From: Haplosporangium gracile | Taxonomy: Eukaryota; Mortierellomycota; Mortierellomycetes; Mortierellales; Mortierellaceae | DNA length: 30,830 nt | Direction of reading: 5' to 3' | NCBI GenBank assembly: GCA_015499985.1 | Contig: JAAAUF010000372.1 | Span: 1-30,830 of the forward strand | In this document: positions 21,197 to 30,830 of the stretch, piece after piece | How the letters are laid out: every line of letters starts with the position of its first letter | How positions within the stretch are numbered: the stretch's first letter is position 1 | Notes under the pieces: generated by a model | Told to the model about the DNA's origin: nothing | Database searches by the model: none | Seen by the model: only the letters and a program-made list of their open reading frames with translations | Position numbers and translations under genes: made by a program

Positions 21197-24100
21197 ATGT
21201 TCTGGAAGAAGTCCCGTGCCAGTGACTCGACCTTGCAGCTCCAGGACATGGCTGAAAGCCCACACATGAACCCTGTTCTGACCTCAAGTTCCTCTACCCA
21301 GCCAAACCATACCGCCATCATGGCAACAAACCTGGCAGAGATCGACGCCTCCCCAAGCAAGAATCCAAAATCTCCCTCCTCCAAAAAATCAACCCTTGTC
21401 CCACTCGCCGCAGCATCCCCCATCGATCCATGCAGCCTTGGTAAATAATCCGATCGGGTAGTAGATTCTCGACACTTCGCCCATACATAACGCCATGTGT
21501 TCCATTCTTTTTTGTTTGTATGAACTCCCACGGTCGGAGGCGCAAGAGATTAAACCATTGATTTTTTCGCCTGACATCCCTTTTTACAATCTACAACACC
21601 CATGTAGCTCAACGCCGTTACTTCACTGGAGCCGATGCTGTCTTGAGTAGAGCCAAGACACTGTCCATTGCTGGAAAGACAGAGTATGTGTACTTTACTA
21701 TGATACCACTTGCACCAGAAATGAAAACGATCAAGGGCAAAAAGGTGAACTCTTCGGCTAACCACGCCTCTTCCTTTCTTCACGTGTATTCATAGAAGTC
21801 CACGCTTCCAACCCCAGTAAGTAGTTGTTCATCCACCGCATATATACGATCTCTGAAAATATTGCCTGCTATCTTTCATACTTGCTCACCGTCTTTTCTC
21901 TTCAACATCTTCTTTTTTCAAAGGCCTGACATGTGTGCCCATCTCCCAGAAAAGACTGCTGCCTTTAAGGTATAAACTCTCAATAATTGTCTATGCATTG
22001 CAACAAAATCCACTTTCACGTCTGCAAGAGTTTCACTAACATTCAGAGACCATTTTGAACACTATTTTTTCAATCGACAGTTTTTTGGCAACTTCAAGAA
22101 CTACAATACAGGACACTACACCCTTCACTGGCGTGTGAAGGCGCTGCCGGAGTTTTACATCCCGAACGGCCTTCACTTTGTAGTCAAAATCTCGTATGAT
22201 GTAAGTTACGTCCCGTTGCAAGACCCATTTCGACTGCCGCTTGTAACCCCTAGCCGAACTCTAACCCGTGCGGTATTGTTTTTTTTTTTTTACCCGTTAG
22301 ACTGAACCGGATATCAGTGGCACCTTGGATGTGATCCTGCCGCCACACAAATTGAACACCTTAGGTATTTTCAACAGCATGCCTTGGATTTGACTCGCAA
22401 CTCCATGGAAACTGGCAAACTAAGACATATTCTCCTCTTGTCTTGACTGGGACTAGGTCGTGATCAGTGGCACAACTTGACACTTGAGGAAATGGTGGTG
22501 ATCCAACCCCATGAAGGATGGGCCAACATCCAAGTCATGCTTCTTAACAATGAAAATGAAGACCGCGATGAGTATTCTGGATTCCTTGTCGAGCATGTAG
22601 AGATTAGACCGGTCGGTGTCAGGACAGAAAACCAACGTAAGAATGCATCTTTTTCTGCCCACAATTCTCCACATCGGCAAATATCCACAATTATTTGTTG
22701 AGTGAAGATGTTCGTTGTTACCTAAAACGGTCCACGCGTCTTTCTCTATTTTATCGTTTCAAAATAGCCGGCGTACGCAACATGGTGGTGCAGAGGGCGA
22801 GCATGCCGGTGATGGTGCTCGATACCATACGAGCCCATCCGAAATCACAAGACTATTCGTACTTTTCTGCGGATGCACCCATCACACGAATTGCGATCTC
22901 GAAAAAGAGTCGCTTCATGGCGTCGCTGGGACTTTCCAAGGACAATATCTTCATCACTGTCTGGGATATGTCGTTTATCAAGAACCCCTCCAACCCTTAC
23001 AGGAACATTGCGGCACTCTACAAGGGCACAGCAACTGCAAGGATCCATCATCTCGGCGTCGGAGATCTCGCCATCGGTCTTGCTATCTCAACGTATGGCG
23101 ACCAAATTGCGGTCTTTCAAGAGCCCAAGATTGGACAGTGGTTGGAGGGCTCAGAAGGACCCAAACCCGACTTCAAGTTCAGGCTGTTCAACAACCCAAT
23201 GGTACCCCAGGTCTCCGTTACATTAAACATGGATACACCTTCTATAAGCAATGTCGACGAAAAGGCACAGGAGCGCGCGGCAGATGAGGCACCTGGCAGA
23301 GGACGACACATTAGCTCAACATCTATCAGCTCAGCTGGATCACCGCTAGCGGGCGGTCTTTTGCTGGAGGATGTTAGGTTTGAGAACGAGATCCTGCAGA
23401 CATTAGTCGGCTTTGGAGAGTTCGTCCCAGGTGATAAGAAGAACGAGTGGGAGAACAACGACCTCGGAACCCTGTCGAACAACATGGATGGCACCGATGA
23501 TGCGGCAGGAAAAGAAGGAAAGGACGGCAAGGATGAGAAGAATGGATATATCCAACCCAGCGGGTTATTCGTCACTTGCAACGGCATCTATATCGACGTG
23601 TACGATATCTCACCAGAGAGACGGTGGAAGCGCTCCCACACGATTACTATCACCGACCTTATCCCAACCCTCTCGCGCCGCATCACCTGCAAGATGATGA
23701 TGGACTCGATCAGCAGCAATAACTTTATGTGGCTCGAGGATGGCGGTCGTAGTTGCACTATCTGGAACTTGCGGACAGGATCCAACATTGCTCACATCTC
23801 GAGTCTTGACAACGCACTGTTCAAAGGACCGACTTTCCGCGGACACAGCAAGATGGCCATCTCCCCTCACGAGTCTATTGTTGCTTTAGCCAGTGTAGAC
23901 GGAAGTTTGACGACTTACTTTGCCAACACAGGAATGGCGATTGACGACAGAAAGTTCCCAGGCTACAAGATCGAGTACGTAGGATTCAGTGCACAGGACG
24001 ACAAGCTGCTTGTGATTCTGCGCGACAGTATCACCTTTGAGCTCATCGGTAAGCAGTTGGATACCCTTCAGCTTAAGTCGGAGACCATCATCAACCAAAC

Positions 24101-27100
24101 CCCCATCCCAGCCATCGGATCCACCGTCCAAGCTTACTTTAACATCAAAGGATACTTCAACCGCGGGCTTGTCATCGAGGCGGATGGGACCAAGATCAAC
24201 TGCTATGTCTCTAACCAGCCAAGCAGCTCCAAGGTCAACAAGATGAGTGAAACGGTCCTCCAATCTCATCCTGCTGATGTCTTGTACGAGTCTCAGTACG
24301 ACGACCATATCCAGTACCGTCTGCAGACAGCCTTCCACAGGGAGCTTTTACCCGAGGGAGACGGAGTCTTTTACTGGGTCCATCGTGTCGAGGTCATTAG
24401 GGAGGACCTGAGGGAGAGGACACAGCGACTCATCTTCTCATTCATTCCTGAACCTTGGATGCGCGCCACAACCGCGGAGGTTTCCCATCCCGAGAACTTG
24501 CTCACCGCATTCTTTGTTCCTTGCGGAACGCGCTTCGCAGTCAACGGCACCCAAACTCTTCAAATTTGGAATCTTCCCACGCACGAAAACTCCAAGTGCA
24601 GTCTTCAATACATCTGGAGTCAACCCAGAGGCGACGAGGATCTCGCACCCGGTGGCATTGCCTATCAATCAGGACGAGTTCGGGACTACTACTTGGAGAC
24701 CATGGACGCGACCATCTTCCTGGACAGAGTCAACGGAAACACCGTAGCCGAGATCAAGGTCAATGACAAGTCCAAGAAGAGGGTCATCTCGATCCCTGGA
24801 CCAGGAACCATCGGCGCCCACTTTGCCATCCTTTACTGCTTCCGCAGTATTCATCTTCTCGCCGCCGCTTATGGCTACTCCTCACGAGAGAGCAAGAAGG
24901 CTTCTAGAGATGCCCAGCAATCGTTCACTTTTGAGGACCACGCGGAGGCTATTCTCCGGTTCACGCGTGAACACATCAACCGTATGATGTCCATCGGAGT
25001 CTACCTTCCAAGCAAAGGCGGTAACGGCGGTAACTTCCAAGCCAACAAGCAGCGTAACCGTCCTCCGAGAAACGAAAAGCCTAATGTCTCAACTGATGTT
25101 CCCGTCGTGCTTTTACCTGGTGCCGTCGGACTTGGTGCTACCACCGACACAGGTCCCGCAGTCGCTGCAGGACCAAGGCTCGTAGGCGAAGATGTGACCA
25201 TTCATGGAAACTCCAACCGCCGCCAGGCTGAGAGCTATGACGATCGCCCAGCTCCTCTCCACATTCAGGAAACCGTCCGACTCCGCGACTTTGGTCAGAC
25301 AAAGGACCTTGTCCAGACAAGAGACTTTGGTCAGATAAAGGACTTTGTCCAGACAAGAGACTTTGTGCAAGCCAGAGGTTTCGACTTTCCTAACAGACCT
25401 CCCAAGAAGCCAGCAACTTCTAACCACCCTCAGGTTATCACAGTTCTCACCCTCCTCCTTGATCAAAAGTACCTCCAAAGGACTAACCACCACTTTGTTC
25501 AAGGATTGCTGAATACAAGCAACGGTGATTGGATTCCTCGCGACAACTCCTCCCTCAACCCTATTCGACGTGCTATTGAGTCCAGGAACGCGGCCTTGGT
25601 CGAGGCATTCATTGACTATTGTATTTTGAATGCCAAGAAATACCATCCGGCCTACCTCATGCCCGCCGTCCAATGCCTGAACGAGCTCTCTGAAAGGTAT
25701 CCCGCCATCTTGGCAGACATGTTCCGCAAGGCCTCATACGTTCCGGCTCACAATCACGCTTACGTCTCGTCCCATGCTCTGGTTGCAAACGCCCAGTACA
25801 CAGAGTGGTTCAAGTTCAAGATGATGTTCTGGAACTTCTTTACAGGAAAGACCTGGGTAAAGTCCAACAACATCAACGACTACGACAAGCCTGTCTTCTC
25901 CCTGAGGTCTCAGCTTCCCTTCCGCTCGACTAGTTTCCTCAGCGTCCTCAACATTGAGACATCTCTTCGAGAGAAGCGCCAGGGAAAGTTCCCTGCCAAA
26001 CGAGAAACTACCGAGGAAGAGACCAAGAAGAGGTCGAACAAGGACTACAAGATCTACGTCACGCCGTTCCCCAAGTTGTCGATGTATGGCCCTTACAAGC
26101 TTTGGTACAAAGGCTTGGACACGGCACAGTCTGCATTCACAGACATTGCTGGAGAAGATTACTTTGACAGCCCTGCCATGGTTGCCACTTTAGAGTTCAA
26201 ATGGTAAGAACACGACTCACCTGAGCTATGCTTCTGCTTTATGAAATAACTGTATTCAGAACTAACTCTTCCTTATTTTCCAACTTGATAACGCTTGCTT
26301 TAGGCACAAGTTTGGATTCAGATACTGGTTTGTTCGATTCCTGGTCGTTTTCGTCTTCTTCCTCATGATTGTCATTATCACGGCACAGCAAATCATGTAC
26401 TCAACAGGCGATGACATTGTCGACAGATACATGGACAGCTGGCGGCCTTTCATCATGGTGGCAATCGCGTTTGGTGTTGGTCTGTGTGGGTACGAGGCTA
26501 TGCAGTTCATCTATGCCCCCAGGAAGTATATCAAGTAAGTCTTTTTAGGATTCATACAGACTTGGATATGCACCTCATGTCCTCCGAGGAAGCTTCATCA
26601 TGGCTAACTGCACCGTTTTATTACATTGGCTAGGTCGCCTTATAACTACTTGGATCTAACAGCATATGCGATGGCCATCATTGGTTGTATTCTGCTTGTG
26701 AACGCAAACGTCGGCACCATCGATCCGGTGCAAAATAAGGACATTGGGCCTCATCAGATTTGGGTTTTGAGTTTTGACATACTGTTCCTGTACTTCAACA
26801 TTGTAAGTATTTTTTTTCTGCGCTCTTTAAATTCATACTTGAGGCGGCTTTACTGTTACCTCCTTTTTCAACTTATTAACACCACATCCTTTTCTTTGTT
26901 TTCTTTCACTACAGCTGTTCGAATTGCGTGTTGTCCGACAATTGGGCATCGTGGTCAACATTATCCTGAACATTACCCGAAGTATTGTCTGGTTCTTCTT
27001 AATTTTCGCCCTGATTCTTGTCAGTTTCACACACGCTTTGATGCACTTGCTGCATACCGGACAATACCATCCGCCGTGTCCCACCGATAGCACTGCTGCT

Positions 27101-29995
27101 GAGGTCGAAGGCTGTCAGGAGCCGGAAGGGTACCCGATTAACATCTTTGCCGCATTATCTGCCACCTATTTCTTTTTGGTAAGTTTTTTTTTCCGTTTTT
27201 CGCCATGTCTCTTTTTTTTTTTCTTCCTGTACTTGCGTCTGTACTTGCGTCTGTACCCTTTTTGCTATAACTTTTTTTCTTTTCTCTTTTTAATGTAGTC
27301 TGGAAGATACGATCCTGTCGACTCATCGTTCAACGGCGCTTCAGTCAGCTTCCATATCATGATGATTCTCTTCTTCTTCATCTCCGCCATCCTTTTCCTG
27401 AACATTCTCATTGGTAAGTTTTTTAGCTCTGTAAACCTCGGTATCTGTCCGGTTACCCATTTACTTGATTACAGATAAACCAGCGATTTGACCTCTTTTT
27501 TTTTCATTCGTTTTTCGATCATAGCTTTGATGAACGATGCGTTCAACGAAAGTAAGGACCAAGGTCAACTGGCCTGGCTCAAGCAGTGGTCTGAAGTCAT
27601 TGCCGGTAAGTGCCCCTTTTTTTTTTTTACTTTTTCTCATCTACAATTTCCTCCGCCCTTCTATCCTCGATTATTCTTTCCTACGGCAACAGCTCCTAAC
27701 ACACTCTTCCACTCCATTTTTACGCACCATCCCTTCTTAGAGGTGGAGGTCTTCCTGATGACCCAAAACACCCGCCAAAACCGCAACTACTTCCCCGACT
27801 ACATCTATTACGGTGCCAACGAACAGGAGGCAGAGCTCTATGAATCCAAATTCTTTATCGCCTCCAAATCCAACCTCTCCATCGAGAATCGTTTCCTCAT
27901 TGACACCGTCACCGTTGAACAGAACGCTACTCAGTTGACGCAACGACAGGTCCTGAGGGATGTCCAGACTCTAGGAAAAGAGCTGGAGAGGTTGAAGTCG
28001 AATCAGGAAGGGTTTAATCAGGATATTATTCGATTGATGGAGGTCGTTGCGGCTTACTTGGCCACAACTGCGCCGGCCGAAGAGCTCAATAGTGATGATG
28101 ATGGATCGACGTCTTCTTCTTCGTCGCGGTCGGATACGAGTGTCTCGCCTGTTGAGAATGATCCGCCAACAAGCGGCGTCTCGATGGGTCGTGAGACTCA
28201 GAGCGCTCCTCCTGGTGGTGCAGGTCGTGCAAGTGGTCCTCCTGGTGGTGCAGGCCGTGCAAGTGGTCCTCCTGGTGGTGCAGGTCGTGCAAGTAGTCCT
28301 CCCTCACCTCCAGTTCCGTCGCCCCCACCACCAACGGCCGTTCCTGGAGGAACCATCAATCTGCCGAGTCCCGTCCGTGCTGATGCAGGTCCACCTTCAC
28401 CATCAAGAGCGTCAAGCGCTCCCGTGGTTCCATCACTGCCTGCTACTAATACTGCCCCTATCAGCTCCAGCGCTCCTCCCCCACCACCACCACCTCCCTC
28501 GCAAGGCGCCAGTGCTTACCCAACTGGACCCAGTAGCCGTATCGCAGTTGGAAGCAGTCCGTACTCTGCTCCAGGCAGCGCGCCTGGTGCTCCCCGCCCT
28601 GTTCCAAGCAGCGGTAGCAGCAGTATGCCAAGCTACCCAGGAAGTGTTTCCTCTGCTCCTGCACCTCCTCCAATGCCCATCCAGACTTCTATGCCCAAGC
28701 CCCTCCCACCACCTCCTCCTCCTCCCATGGCTGAGGAGACTCTGGAATTCGACACCATTATGGAAGAAGGCAAAACTGCACCACCTTTGATGAGGGAGCG
28801 GAACGACGCGGAGGAGATCAAGTTGGACATTGATTTCGACAGGAAGGCGCCCAACTGGGGTAATATCGAGGACGACAAGAGGGAAAGGAAGAGTAAGACT
28901 GAGACGTCGTCTTCGTCGTCCTTGGAAGACAAGGACGAGGAAAAGGAGGAGGAGAAATATGAGTACGATAATGTTCCCGGTGGCGGCGGTGATGAAGATG
29001 AGGACGATATGTCATCACCTCTACCTCCACAGCCCATCATCCGACCCCCAACACGACCTCTACCCATGTCCAAAGCACCCCTCCCACCACCTTCATCAGC
29101 ACCTGCAACCATCACCGTCCCCACCCCTACCCAACATCAACAACAACAGCAACAACAACCAGGTGGTCGCAGGTTCAAGAAAATCAGTCCAGGCGCAGAA
29201 ACAACCGACTCGCCCACAACCTACATCCCAACCACAGGTACAGGTGGCCGATACAACCCTCCCCCAATCTCTACAACCCTTCCCGCTCCTACCAAAAAAC
29301 AACGCCAGCAGCAACAACCAGTGCTGAGCCAACTCCCCGCGGGCGGTCCAACAATCTACCACCCGGACATTGGCTCCTCGACCACCACTTCCTCATCCGC
29401 GGTACCACGCTATAAGGTCATTGAACTTCAAGATCCCGCCCGCGAACGCTCCGACACCGCCCCCGTTATCGGCGGTAGCTCTGGAGCTCCTGGCGGTGCA
29501 GGTGGACCATGGACAAAGACAAGCCAAAACAACACGACATTCCGTCAACGCGTACAAAAGGTCGTCGCCGTCCAAACTGTCGACGACGCACTAAGGGCGC
29601 ACAGGAGGATCGAGGACAACAACGTCAGTCACCCCGTCTACGTCGTCCACCAGCCGGCCCCCGCCGACGCATGCAACCAACACCAACAACAGCGGTACCG
29701 CCGTGACAGTGATGATGATGAGTGGTACAACAATGACGACGACGATGAGGAAGAGCACCCCGAGAACCAGGGTAATCATGAAGATGAAGGACAGTACGGT
29801 CGCAGGAATAAGGGCAAGAAAAGTGTTCGCTCCTCAACTGCCCCTGCCACTCGCTTCGTGGACGAGATTCAGGTTCAACCTTACGCTCCTCCTCAGAGTC
29901 AACAAACGCAACAGCAGCAGCGTTATCCTCGTCGCGCCCAGATGCCTCAGTTGCCTTACCCTCGCCGCCAACACCAACAACAGCAGCAATCTTAA
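21197..29995 (+). CDS. Giant fusion protein: beta-rich N-module, WD40-like propeller, TRP-like ion channel, proline-rich tail
   Basis: Exons 21197-21440, 21608-21744, 21796-21969, 22081-22200, 22301-22364, 22457-22636, 22768-26203, 26304-26534, 26634-26802, 26915-27178, 27299-27413, 27525-27605 and 27741-29995 join in one frame to 2489 aa. Residues 1-82 are disordered. Residues 83-306 (RAKTLSIAGK; GHYTLHWRVKAL; EYSGFLVEHVEIRPV) look like a beta-sandwich, perhaps PP2/lectin-like. Residues 312 to about 960 have WD40-like blades (RFMASLGLSKDNIFITVWDM; LQIWNLP). Six transmembrane helices lie at about 1461-1480, 1496-1520, 1534-1554, 1571-1592, 1608-1631 and 1690-1713. A pore loop ending FFLSGRYDP lies before helix 6, whose end NILIALMNDAFNES resembles TRP channels. 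A short coiled coil at about 1800 precedes a Pro-rich, acidic, Gln-rich tail. Probably a cation channel with a cytosolic sensor. Alternative: two genes, the second starting at ATG 22782. AATAAA at 30100-30105. Confidence 0.72.
25284..25377 (+). repeat. In-frame 18-nt (hexapeptide) repeat in the channel gene
   Basis: Five degenerate copies of a six-residue unit, RDFGQT, KDLVQT, RDFGQI, KDFVQT and RDFVQA, paired into a 36-nt higher-order period (protein residues about 1146-1176). It lies in a hydrophilic linker between the propeller and the helical region before the channel. Copy number may vary between strains. Confidence 0.85.
28205..28294 (+). repeat. Three 30-nt direct repeats (PPGGAGRAS) in the channel tail
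   Basis: Three near-identical 30-nt units encode APPGGAGRAS, GPPGGAGRAS and GPPGGAGRAS (residues about 1894-1923). They differ at only a few bases, so the expansion is recent. They open the proline-rich C-terminal tail. Confidence 0.9.
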
Positions 29996-30512
29996 GATGC
30001 TACTGGCGCTACCGCCGGCTCGTTCTCAAAACTACCTCATTACTTCCTCCCATGAATAATACTTCTTAATAAGCACTTGTTACTCATTTTGCGACAAATA
30101 ATAAAATTCCCGATCGCATTTGTCTTATGATGATTTTGCTGCTGTGACAAGCATAACGCACCACCACCACCATTCCTACTGCTGTTAGTACTGCTACTAC
30201 AGTTCTGCTGTTAAGATATGTTGCTCTTAGCTCCTGTTCATTCCTCCGGCTTGCTGAGTGTGTGTCTGTTTCTTTTTCTTTTTAATGTACTGTTAATGGT
30301 TTTTTTCCTCTTTCGTTATTCTGATCTACGCTCACGGAAGAACGGCGAAAAATCTCCATGCAAGTATCGCAAAAGATATCGTAAAAAAACAAAGCTTATG
30401 TATGCTCCATCTGCTGGTCGAAAAGACGAGCCCCCTCCATTTTAACCAAGATAACTACCATCTTCATCTCTCCCCGGTTCAACCGCGGTAATGATCCGCT
30501 ATTCGGTTTTCT
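29996..30512. other. 3' UTR of the channel gene and convergent intergenic region
   Basis: No gene. It contains the AATAAA polyadenylation signal at 30100-30105 for the plus-strand gene. The rest is T-rich and CTG/CCA-rich low-complexity DNA up to the stop codon of the minus-strand gene at 30513. Confidence 0.5.
30100..30105 (+). terminator. Polyadenylation signal of the channel gene
   Basis: AATAAA about 105 nt past the stop codon at 29995, in AT-rich sequence. Confidence 0.5.
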
Positions 30513-30591
30513 TTAGTGAGTAGTGTTGAAGTGGTCGTCATCCTCCGTGACGTAAAGGTGTCCATCGTCCTCCATCGCCTTGAGCATTTCG
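30513..30591 (-). CDS. RFA2: Last exon of replication protein A subunit 2-like gene (partial)
   Basis: The minus strand reads, after an acceptor TTTATGTAG ending at 30592, EMLKAMEDDGHLYVTEDDDH and then FNTTH and a stop at 30515-30513. The pattern (x)-L-x(4)-G-H-(I/L)-Y-x-T-x-D-D-D-H-F at the very C-terminus is characteristic of the winged-helix end of the 32-kDa subunit of replication protein A, the single-stranded-DNA-binding complex of replication and repair. A branch-point-like TACTAAT stands about 40 nt upstream of the acceptor (plus strand about 30630-30640), so an intron precedes. The next exon upstream is not clear before the right edge, and most of the gene must lie outside. The identity rests on 25 residues only. 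Confidence 0.5.
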
Positions 30592-30830
30592 CTACATAAA
30601 CACAGATTAAAATATAGAGGATGTACAATTAGTATACGCTCATATATATAGCCAGCTCAACAAAGGCTTGCGTTCAATCGATCCCGTCGAGTTGCTTCCA
30701 TTGTCTCTTAGAAGAACCATTGACATCACATCTTTGAACGCAACATCATCCTCTTGTCTCTTATGTAGCCCTCTCTCCTCCTCTCATAGGCATCTCCCAC
30801 CCCTTCTCTGACATAACAAACATCTCCACT
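30592..30830 (-). other. Probable intron and unresolved upstream part of the RFA2-like gene
   Basis: Minus-strand sequence with the TACTAAT-type branch point and acceptor for the last exon. A stretch at about 30660-30770 is open on the minus strand (DDVAFKDVMSMVLLRDNGSN) and might belong to the previous exon, but I could not place its boundaries. Confidence 0.35.

Noticed and set aside
20631..21269. 212-codon plus-strand open frame
   Set aside because: It is a translation of the CT-rich promoter tract (Ser/Pro/Leu/Phe only) and overlaps the channel start in another frame.
28205..28294. Direct repeats as a CRISPR-like array
   Set aside because: The units are contiguous without spacers and lie in frame in a coding exon of a eukaryotic gene.
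28047..28790. 247-codon alternative frame inside the channel tail
   Set aside because: A shadow of the GC-rich, repeat-bearing tail; it is rich in Leu/His/Arg with no domain.

Overview
The window is nuclear DNA of a filamentous fungus, most likely an early-diverging Mucoromycota member of the Mortierella type. This is inferred from short GT-AG introns of about 100 nt with GTAAGT-like donors and T-rich acceptors, from pyrimidine-rich promoters, and from gene families that I associate with Mortierellaceae: WD-like plus ion-channel proteins and degenerate F-box/LRR and PD-(D/E)XK-like genes. All exon models below were built by hand from splice signals and frame continuity. None has transcript support. 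Left part, 1-3900: the 5' exons of a minus-strand kappa-class glutathione S-transferase run off the left edge. A TGTAGGG-like heptamer array lies directly upstream of its ATG. Two decayed plus-strand genes follow, one of unknown family and one F-box/LRR-like. Middle-left, 3900-11000, is a compact housekeeping block: an SDR oxidoreductase (+), a mitochondrial asparaginyl-tRNA synthetase (-) converging on it, then a Jjj1/DNAJC21 ribosome-biogenesis co-chaperone (+) divergent from the synthetase, and a soluble glutathione S-transferase (+). Region 11600-13700 is a plus-strand pseudogene whose last part keeps a PD-(D/E)XK nuclease-like signature. Region 13828-18882 is a nine-exon minus-strand gene for a protein of about 1450 aa with SANT, SWIRM and MPN+/JAMM domains, the architecture of the histone H2A deubiquitinase MYSM1, with intact metal ligands. 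A gene-poor stretch of about 2.3 kb follows. Region 21197-29995 is the largest gene. Its exons join in one frame into a protein of about 2490 aa: a disordered N-terminus, a small beta-rich module of possible PP2/lectin-like type, a WD40-like propeller, a helical linker, a six-helix TRP-like cation channel, and a long proline-rich acidic tail. This is the most unusual object in the window. The right edge holds the last exon of a minus-strand gene resembling the C-terminus of replication protein A subunit 2. No tRNA, rRNA, CRISPR array or intact mobile element was recognised. The genes do not form a pathway. They read as ordinary neighbours interrupted by islands of decayed lineage-specific family members.
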